A stretch of 64,000 nucleotides of DNA from Bacteroides sp. 519 (lineage in GTDB: Bacteria; Bacteroidota; Bacteroidia; Bacteroidales; Bacteroidaceae): NCBI RefSeq assembly GCF_010500955.1, contig NZ_QVMJ01000016.1:1-64000 (forward strand), read 5' to 3'. Both the position numbers and the translations under genes were made by a program. Below the pieces are notes generated by a model. It was not told where the DNA came from. It saw only the letters and a program-made list of their open reading frames with translations, and searched no databases. Numbering within the stretch: position 1 is the stretch's first letter; every line of letters begins with the position of its first letter. This document shows positions 58,354-64,000 of the stretch, one piece after another.

Positions 58354-59566
58354 ATCTCATGAACTCGTCTTCTTTCAACAATCCGTAAACTCCTTGTTTA
58401 GCAGATTCTTCATCGTACTTCTGCACACTGTCGGCTTCAATACCCGGATACCATAGTATAAATGGGATAGGTTCGGAAGTGTGGGTACGAAGTTTACATG
58501 GTGTAGGATGATCGGGTAATACGGCAATAGTAACTGGTTCGTCCCAGTCCTTAACTGCTTCATAGATGGGACCTACTACCCTACTGTCCAGATTCTCTAT
58601 TGTTTTTATTTTCAGAGGGATGTCTCCTTCGTGTCCGGCTTCGTCGCTTGCTTCAATATGCAGATATACAAAATCATCAGTGCGTAAAGCATTCAGAGCG
58701 GCTGCAACTTTATTCTCATAGTTGGTATCATAAAGTCCGGTAGCGCCTTCAACGTCTATCCGTTTTAATCCGGCATAGCGTCCTATTCCCTGAATAAGAT
58801 CGACTGCGGAAATAACCGAGCCTTGTTTTATCTGAGGGTAAGTAACCGAAAGCGGCTCCATCTGCGGACGGTAACCCGGCGACCATGGCCAGATACTATT
58901 TGCTGGATCTTTACCTTTACTTATACGGGCCTGATTGATGGGATGATTCTGTAGTAACTCTTGTGAGCGGAAAATCAAATCGTTTATTAAGTTGGCGGTT
59001 TCAATAGCTTTATCTGTATGAAGCCCTGAGTCCTGTGCCACGCTGGCTAATAATGGTCGGAAAGGTTGAAGCGGAACATCGTGAGGCGGAGTAGTTTCGA
59101 AATGTTTATTCCCGTCTTTTATCACAAGCAAATGACGGTATGAAACTCCCGGATAGAATGTTACCCTATCATCGCTTAACTCTTCCTGAAGGTAATTGAT
59201 TAAAACCTCTGCCTCTTCCGAAGATATATGCCCGGCAGAGTGGTTCTTCAATATATCGCCTTCTACACAAACCAGGTTGCAACGCATAGCCATCTCACCG
59301 GGTTGAAGGTCTACTCCTATGCTGGCAGCCTCGAGTACACCACGACCTTCGTAAACTTTGGAAAGATTATACCCCAGTACAGAAAGGTTAGCTACCTCAC
59401 TACCCGGGTGAAAGCCTTCGGGTACAGTTCTAAACAGTCCGTTTTGCCCCATGCCAGCCAACATGTCCATATTGGGTGTGTTGGCATATTGAAGTAAAGT
59501 TTGGTTATTTAAAGATTCGACTGGCCAGTCGGCCATACCGTCTCCAAGTATTATAATGTACTTCAT
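58340..59566 (-). CDS. apgM: ApgM-type phosphoglycerate mutase homologue, candidate homoserine kinase
   Basis: A 408-residue alkaline-phosphatase-superfamily protein of the archaeal-type independent phosphoglycerate mutase family. Metal and nucleophile landmarks are IILGDGMADW at the N-terminus, HPGSEVANLSVLGYN near residue 55 (nucleophile Ser), and DEAGHEGD and PDHPTPC toward the C-terminus. Between thrA and thrC, with no thrB in the window, members of this family have been proposed to supply homoserine kinase activity; that role is an inference from context. The last residues (LICQ) are encoded by repeat sequence. Confidence 0.85.
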   Translation of the reverse strand: MKYIIILGDGMADWPVESLNNQTLLQYANTPNMDMLAGMGQNGLFRTVPEGFHPGSEVANLSVLGYNLSKVYEGRGVLEAASIGVDLQPGEMAMRCNLVCVEGDILKNHSAGHISSEEAEVLINYLQEELSDDRVTFYPGVSYRHLLVIKDGNKHFETTPPHDVPLQPFRPLLASVAQDSGLHTDKAIETANLINDLIFRSQELLQNHPINQARISKGKDPANSIWPWSPGYRPQMEPLSVTYPQIKQGSVISAVDLIQGIGRYAGLKRIDVEGATGLYDTNYENKVAAALNALRTDDFVYLHIEASDEAGHEGDIPLKIKTIENLDSRVVGPIYEAVKDWDEPVTIAVLPDHPTPCKLRTHTSEPIPFILWYPGIEADSVQKYDEESAKQGVYGLLKEDEFMRLICQ

Positions 59567-59567
59567 T

Positions 59568-59612
<45 letters not shown>

Positions 59613-59616
59613 TATA

Positions 59617-62049
59617 TTAAACGTTCGCTATACTCATAATATCCGCAAATACTCCGGCAGCAGTAACGCTGGCACCGGCGCCATAACCTTGAATCATCAT
59701 CGGATATTCTTTGTAACGTTCTGTTGTGAGTAGGATAATATTGTTGCTACCTTCCAGGTTATAGAAAGGATGAGTTGGACCAACTTCCTGTAAGCCTACG
59801 GATGCCTTGCCGTTCTCTAGTTTGGCAACGAAACGCCAGTGCTTGTTTTCTTTTTCCAATACCTGACGGCGTGCTTCGAAATCAGCATCAAGACCAGATA
59901 TACGGCCCCAGAATTCATCCAGACTTCCCTCAAAGAATGAATCGGGAACAAAAAGATTCTTCTCAACATCCGACTGTTCCAAACGGTAGCCTGCTTCGCG
60001 GGCCAGGATCACCAGCTTGCGGATAACATCCTTACCGCTTAGGTCGATACGCGGATCGGGTTCGGAGTAACGTTCTTCCTGTGCCATTTTAATAGTACGG
60101 CTAAAAGGTATATCTGCACTGATCTTATTAAAGATATAGTTAAGTGTTCCCGAAAGTACAGCCTCTATCTTTAATATCTTATCGCCACTGTTCATCAAGT
60201 CATTAATTGTATTGATAATAGGCAAACCGGCTCCAACGTTTGTTTCGAACAAGTACTTCACTCCACGGCGGCGGGCGGTTTGTTTCAGTTCGCGGTAGTT
60301 ATCATATTCGGACGAAGCTGCAATTTTGTTTGCTGCAACCACCGATACATTGTGACTCAACAAATCTTTATACAAAGCAGCTATATCCGGACTTGCAGTA
60401 CAATCTACAAATACCGAGTTGAATATATTCATGCCGATAATTTCGTTACGCAACAATTCGGGAGAGTTGTCTAGCCCTTCGTTTTTAAGCGTTTCCTGGT
60501 AATTATTCAGGTCAAGTCCCGGACGGTGGAAGATGGCTTTCAGATTATCAGCAATACCTACAACGTTTAGCTTTAACCCGTTTTCTTCCATCAACTTCTG
60601 GCGTTGGGTGCGAATCTGTTCAATCAGGCTTCCACCTACAGTACCTGTTCCGCAAATAAACAGGTTCAATACCTGATATTCGGACAAGAAGAATGAATCA
60701 TGAATAACATTCAGTGATTTGCGAAGTGAATTTAAATCAACAACAAAAGAGATATTTGTTTCGGATGCTCCCTGTGCACAGGCTATTACATTGATACCGT
60801 TACGACCCAAAGTACCGAACAACTTACCGGCAATACCCGGGGTATGCTTCATGTTTTCGCCCACAATAGCTACAGTGGCAAGATCTTTCTCGGCCGATAT
60901 CTCGGATATCTCACCCATTTCGATTTCTTTCGAGAACTCATCATTTAATAGTTCACACGCCAAATCGGCATCGGCATTACGCACACCAATAGAGGTACTA
61001 TTTTCCGACGAAGCTTGTGATACAAGGAACACACTGATGCCTCCTTTGGCCAACGAACGGAAAATACGGTAATTAACTCCAATTACGCCTACCATACCAA
61101 GTCCCTGAACGGTTATCAAACTGGTATCGTTGATAGAAGATATACCTTTAATTGCTTTTCCTTCGCTCTTTGGCTTTTGAACAATCATGGTTCCGTTTCC
61201 TTCCGGATTAAAAGTATTTTTTATCAGGATAGGAATATTTTTATGGCAAACCGGATAAATAGTTGGAGGATAAACCACTTTGGCTCCAAAGTTGCAAAGC
61301 TCCATTGCCTCTACATAGGTAAGCTCGTCGATGGTATAAGCGGAACTGATAACTTTCGGATCGGCAGTCATAAAGCCATCCACATCGGTCCATATCTCAA
61401 GTATTGAAGCATTTAATGCAGCTGCAATAACCGAGGCTGTATAATCGGAACCGCCTCTTCCAAGGTTGGTTACATCGCCGGTTACCTTATCCGAAGAGAT
61501 AAACCCGCCCAGCACAGACACTTGTGGCAGCTCTTTAAAAGTTTCTTTAATAAGTTCGTTGGTAAGTTCGGTATCCAGAATGTGTTTTGAATACTTCTTT
61601 TCGGTTTTAATAAACTTGCGGCTATCAAACCATTTGGCACCTTTAATTAACTTGGCTACAAGTATAGACGATAATCTTTCGCCATAGCTAACAATGGTAT
61701 CGAGTGTTTTGGGAGAGATGTCTTTAATGAGGTAGATGCCTTGAAATATATCTTTGAGTTCGTTTAACAGTTCACTAACCTGTACCTGTAGTTCTTGTTG
61801 TCCGGCATCGGCGGGGATTACTTCCTTAACTATTTCTGCATGACGGCAAACAATCTCTGCAAAATCTTTTTCATATTCGGAGTTCCCCGATGCTGCTGTT
61901 TTAGATGTGTTTATCAGTTTGTCGGTTATCCCACCTAAGGCCGAAACTACTACGATTACCGGTTCCTGAACCGACTCTACTATTTTTTTTACGCTTAAAA
62001 TACTGTTCACGGAACCTACGGATGTTCCGCCGAATTTCACTACTTTCAT
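59617..62049 (-). CDS. thrA: Bifunctional aspartokinase/homoserine dehydrogenase
   Basis: An 810-residue fusion catalysing the first and third steps from aspartate to homoserine. The aspartokinase begins VKFGGTSVGSVNS and has the GRGGSDYTASV motif near residue 200. Two ACT-type regulatory regions follow (SLITVQGLGMVGVIGVN; LATVAIVGENMKHTPGIAG), implying feedback inhibition. The homoserine dehydrogenase half has the NAD loop FICGTGTVGGSL near residue 463 and the catalytic-lysine region SGKDVIRKLVILAREAG. It heads the operon, behind a Thr/Met-rich leader peptide. Confidence 0.97.
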   Translation of the reverse strand: MKVVKFGGTSVGSVNSILSVKKIVESVQEPVIVVVSALGGITDKLINTSKTAASGNSEYEKDFAEIVCRHAEIVKEVIPADAGQQELQVQVSELLNELKDIFQGIYLIKDISPKTLDTIVSYGERLSSILVAKLIKGAKWFDSRKFIKTEKKYSKHILDTELTNELIKETFKELPQVSVLGGFISSDKVTGDVTNLGRGGSDYTASVIAAALNASILEIWTDVDGFMTADPKVISSAYTIDELTYVEAMELCNFGAKVVYPPTIYPVCHKNIPILIKNTFNPEGNGTMIVQKPKSEGKAIKGISSINDTSLITVQGLGMVGVIGVNYRIFRSLAKGGISVFLVSQASSENSTSIGVRNADADLACELLNDEFSKEIEMGEISEISAEKDLATVAIVGENMKHTPGIAGKLFGTLGRNGINVIACAQGASETNISFVVDLNSLRKSLNVIHDSFFLSEYQVLNLFICGTGTVGGSLIEQIRTQRQKLMEENGLKLNVVGIADNLKAIFHRPGLDLNNYQETLKNEGLDNSPELLRNEIIGMNIFNSVFVDCTASPDIAALYKDLLSHNVSVVAANKIAASSEYDNYRELKQTARRRGVKYLFETNVGAGLPIINTINDLMNSGDKILKIEAVLSGTLNYIFNKISADIPFSRTIKMAQEERYSEPDPRIDLSGKDVIRKLVILAREAGYRLEQSDVEKNLFVPDSFFEGSLDEFWGRISGLDADFEARRQVLEKENKHWRFVAKLENGKASVGLQEVGPTHPFYNLEGSNNIILLTTERYKEYPMMIQGYGAGASVTAAGVFADIMSIANV

Positions 62050-62168
62050 ATTTTGAGTAATAAGTTTTGAGTAATAAGTGATAAGTTTTAAGTAATAAGT
62101 GATGTATTCAAGTATCCAAGTATCTTAAAGCCTGCATAGCAACTTAAAACTTACTACTTAGAACTTAT
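62046..62168. repeat. Dyad of tandem AATAAGT words in the thrA leader
   Basis: The left arm has TTTTGAGTAATAAGTGATAA words next to the thrA start codon and the right arm has AACTTAAAACTTACTACTTA words. It lies between the leader peptide and thrA, so it will be part of the leader RNA structure on the minus strand. Confidence 0.8.
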
Positions 62169-62239
62169 TACCTAATATTTTTTTTGATTGTTTCGCCTAC
62201 CTTCCATAAGCGTGATTCACGTAGAAACACAAATACTCC

Positions 62240-62305
62240 TTAACCCCGAAGGGTCATGGTTGTACACATAGACATCGTCGTTGTATGTGAGTAGTATTCG
62301 TTCAT
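62240..62305 (-). CDS. Threonine-operon leader peptide (putative attenuator)
   Basis: A 21-codon minus-strand frame upstream of thrA. It starts MNEYY and ends TMTLRG; threonines are at positions 8-10, 15-16 and 18, and methionines at 1, 11, 13 and 17. Six of 21 residues are Thr, a density expected of a regulatory peptide for the threonine/methionine branch that ThrA feeds. It starts about 38 nt after a TATTTTTGC -7 element. Stem candidates follow the peptide: CCTT/AAGG around the last codons, and GTTTC/GAAAC enclosing CGTG/CACG. No clear U-tract was found, so the termination mechanism is unresolved. Confidence 0.7.
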   Translation of the reverse strand: MNEYYSHTTTMSMCTTMTLRG

Positions 62306-62342
62306 TAATCTTGTTTCTATCGTTATTTAATTGATAAGTGCT

Positions 62343-62351
62343 GCAAAAATA
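62343..62351 (-). promoter_or_regulatory. Promoter -7 element for the thr leader and operon
   Basis: On the minus strand this is TATTTTTGC, matching TAnnTTTG. No good -33 TTTG lies at the usual distance. The predicted transcript carries the leader peptide and about 290 nt of leader before thrA. Confidence 0.55.
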
Positions 62352-62542
62352 AGAATAATATTATTCATTCTATTACCTTTTGCGATTTTTTTGTGATAAA
62401 ATTAAAAAGAAAGGGTGTATACATTATTATAAATGAGTGTTCGTAATAAGTTATCAGGAGCTTTAACTCCTTTAACTCCTAGCGAAGCGATAACTCCTTC
62501 CATGCTATAGTATGAATAATTAGGCTAAGTAGAATGTCGACA

Positions 62543-62720
62543 GTTTCACGGTAGGAAACTAACCGTTTCACGGTAGGAAACCAACGGTTTCACGGTATGA
62601 AACTACTAGTTTCCTATGTATGAAACTACTTGTTTTCTACATAGAAAACAGTTAGTTTTCTATATAGGAAACTACTTGTTTCACTACACGAAACAAAAAT
62701 GAAACTAGTTGTCTCATGCG
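62543..62720. repeat. 22-23-bp palindromic array D
   Basis: Seven consecutive units start at 62543, 62565, 62587, 62609, 62632, 62655 and 62678. Each is an imperfect palindrome GTTTC-N5 to 8-GAAAC (or GTTTTC/GAAAAC) followed by 5-7 nt. Spacing is 22, 22, 22, 23, 23, 23 bp. The inner bases vary in a compensating way (ACGGTAG, CTATGTAT, TACATA, TATATAG), keeping or improving symmetry. Confidence 0.85.
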
Positions 62721-62728
62721 CATCTCGC

Positions 62729-62860
62729 GTGCTGACAATGCTGTAATGATATTTGCCAGCACACTTTGCCAGCACGCTTTAACAAACTAATAATCAAACA
62801 AATAAACCGTTGTGTGCTGGCAGTGCTGGCAAATTTCGATTTTTAAACTCTGTGTAGGTG
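62729..62860. repeat. GTGCTGGCAAA element, copy 2
   Basis: It starts GTGCTGACAATGCTG, has TTTGCCAGCACACTTTGCC and AGCACGCTTTAACA exactly as in copy 1 (28895-29023), then GTGTGCTGGCAGTGCTGG and a TTTTTAAACT end. The regions between the conserved words differ, so structure rather than sequence seems kept. Confidence 0.75.
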
Positions 62861-62955
62861 GTTTTGATAAGGATCAACTCTGTGGTGAATTGTAATCAGA
62901 AGATAAGAATTGAAATTAATCTGCTTATTTTCTTTCCCATTTCATTCTCTTTCTA

Positions 62956-62964
62956 TATTTTTGC
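62956..62964 (+). promoter_or_regulatory. Promoter -7 element for pyrE
   Basis: TATTTTTGC matches TAnnTTTG and lies 27 nt before the ATG. The -33 region is T-rich but without a clear TTTG. Confidence 0.6.
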
Positions 62965-62991
62965 ATCATATTATCATAGTACGCTTTTGTT

Positions 62992-63630
62992 ATGAAGACT
63001 TTAGAAAGATTATTCGCAGAGAAATTATTAAAGATTAAAGCTATCAAGCTTCAGCCGGCCAATCCCTTTACATGGGCTTCTGGATGGAAATCGCCTTTTT
63101 ATTGCGATAATCGCAAAACATTATCCTATCCTTCACTTAGAAATTTTGTAAAGATTGAAATTACACGCATTATATTAGAACGTTTCGGACAGGTAGATGC
63201 CATTGCAGGTGTTGCAACAGGTGCTATTCCGCAAGGAGCACTGGTAGCCGATGCTTTAAATCTGCCGTTTGTATATGTACGTGCCACTCCAAAAGATCAT
63301 GGACTTGAAAACCTGATAGAAGGAGAGTTACGTCCTGGTATGAAGGTTGTTGTAGTTGAAGATCTTGTATCGACAGGAGGAAGCAGTTTAAAAGCAGTAG
63401 AAGCTATCCGCCGCGATGGATGTGAAGTTATTGGCATGATAGCCGCATATACCTATGGTTTTGATGTAGCAGTAAAAGCATTTAAAGAAGCTAAAGTACC
63501 CTTGGTAACCCTTACCAATTACGACGCTGTGTTAGATGCCGCTTTACGTACCGATTATATAAGCGAAAAAGATGTAGAAATCCTTAATAATTGGCGCAAA
63601 GACCCGGCTCATTGGGAACCTTTTAAATAA
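62992..63630 (+). CDS. pyrE: Orotate phosphoribosyltransferase
   Basis: A 212-residue OPRTase, joining orotate to PRPP to make OMP in pyrimidine synthesis. The PRPP-binding loop is VVVVEDLVSTGGSS near residue 120; N-terminal landmarks are LKIKAIKLQPANPFTWASGW and SPFYCDNRK, and the flexible-loop region is YVRATPKDHGLENLIEG. Length is normal. It is followed 101 nt later by an SRPBCC-family gene, a pairing frequent in Bacteroidales. Confidence 0.95.
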   Translation: MKTLERLFAEKLLKIKAIKLQPANPFTWASGWKSPFYCDNRKTLSYPSLRNFVKIEITRIILERFGQVDAIAGVATGAIPQGALVADALNLPFVYVRATPKDHGLENLIEGELRPGMKVVVVEDLVSTGGSSLKAVEAIRRDGCEVIGMIAAYTYGFDVAVKAFKEAKVPLVTLTNYDAVLDAALRTDYISEKDVEILNNWRKDPAHWEPFK

Positions 63631-63656
63631 AGAAAACAACATATAAAATAGTTACT

Positions 63657-63712
63657 AACACTGGGCCACAGAGTCACCCCTTATTATTCGCTCTGTGTTT
63701 CAGTGTTTTTTT
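63657..63712. repeat. CACAGAG/CTCTGTG word dyad
   Basis: CTGGGCCACAGAGTCA and CGCTCTGTGTTTCAGTG can pair around an AT-rich loop, followed by a T-run. It may terminate pyrE transcription and resembles the word repeat at 35172-35226. Confidence 0.6.
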
Positions 63713-63731
63713 CATTCAACAGTTACAAATT

Positions 63732-64000
63732 ATGAGTAAATTCGAAAGTGGTATAAAAGAGATACCTTACAGCCAGGAGCGTGTTTATAATAAGTTATCT
63801 AACTTGAGCCATCTGGAAGGTATCAAAGATAAAATTCCACAAGACAAAATACAGGATCTGGAATTCGACACCGATACTATCAGCTTCAGTATGTCGCCGG
63901 TAGGCAAAGTTACATTGAATATTGTAGAAAGAGATCCTGTTAAATGCATTAAGTTTGGAACAACCACTTCGCCACTACCATTCACCTTATGGATACAGAT
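63732..64000 (+). CDS. SRPBCC-family protein, N-terminal part (cut by window end)
   Basis: The first 89 codons of a protein that continues beyond the window. It begins MSKFESGIKEIPYSQERVY, then LSNLSHLEGIKDKIP, FDTDTISFSMSPVGKVTLNI and ERDPVKCIKFGTTTSPLPF. This is the helix-strand start of a START/polyketide-cyclase-like (SRPBCC) fold, and a small protein of this type commonly follows pyrE in Bacteroidales. The ligand is unknown. Confidence 0.7.
   Translation, partial: MSKFESGIKEIPYSQERVYNKLSNLSHLEGIKDKIPQDKIQDLEFDTDTISFSMSPVGKVTLNIVERDPVKCIKFGTTTSPLPFTLWIQ

Larger units (their letters stand above)
62352..62991. other. Gene-free part of the thrA-pyrE divergent region
   Basis: About 640 bp without a gene, holding the 22-23-bp palindromic array D (62543-62720), the GTGCTGGCAAA element copy 2 (62729-62860) and the pyrE -7 element (62956-62964). 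Confidence 0.75.

Noticed and set aside
62543..62720. CRISPR array
   Set aside because: Units are contiguous 22-23 bp palindromes with only 5-7 variable nt between symmetric cores; there are no spacers of 25-40 bp and no cas genes in the window.

Overview
The window is chromosomal DNA of a member of the Bacteroidota, most likely order Bacteroidales. The evidence is a SusD/RagB-type outer-membrane protein, a MalQ with N-terminal starch-binding modules, a DUF4954 protein, a thrA-apgM-thrC operon, a class II ribonucleotide reductase, no visible Shine-Dalgarno sequences, and repeated promoter -7 elements of the form TAnnTTTG, often with a -33 TTG/TTTG about 19 nt upstream. The genus cannot be fixed from this window. 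No rRNA, tRNA, CRISPR array, insertion sequence or prophage was recognised.

Layout. 1-2.4 kb: a 5'-disrupted SusD-like fragment and a secreted histidine phosphatase. 2.9-7.7 kb: a secreted TPR protein, then pyrH, frr, rsgA and a DUF1703-type ATPase/nuclease. 7.8-14.5 kb: a six-gene minus-strand operon of lipoproteins and secreted proteins (LPP20-like, DUF5683-like, carboxypeptidase-regulatory-like, FN3-like repeats, transglutaminase-like). 15-20.4 kb: small regulators, a BspA-like leucine-rich protein, a possible GAF protein, a PLP racemase, a GNAT and a membrane Ser/Thr kinase. 20.6-28 kb: five tandem paralogous exported proteins, each with two FDTG-type motifs, next to a membrane TPR regulator. 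29-49.7 kb: ordinary chromosome (dcp, dCMP deaminase, S41 protease, 5-FCL, amidase, MCE protein, dnaA, nitroreductase, class II RNR, malQ, folB, hflX, DUF4954).

49.7-56.9 kb is a visibly AT-richer accessory island. It has two small genes, a WYL regulator, and a divergent three-gene operon coding for an AAA ATPase, an uncharacterised protein with an HDR motif, and a NERD-nuclease/superfamily I helicase. A palindrome in the divergent promoter looks like the WYL operator. This is the best candidate for a phage-defence or DNA-surveillance system. From 56.9 kb onward the core resumes with the threonine operon (thrC, apgM, thrA, minus strand), then pyrE and the start of an SRPBCC protein. A 21-codon Thr/Met-rich leader peptide precedes thrA and suggests attenuation control.

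The intergenic DNA is unusually structured. Nearly every gap holds either a dyad built from 7-12 bp tandem words, different at each locus, or an array of palindromic units with a regular 22-23 bp period. Two of the arrays are followed by the same ~130-bp GTGCTGGCAAA element. One dyad has grown into coding sequence and supplies the start codon and N-terminus of rsgA; another encodes the last residues of apgM.
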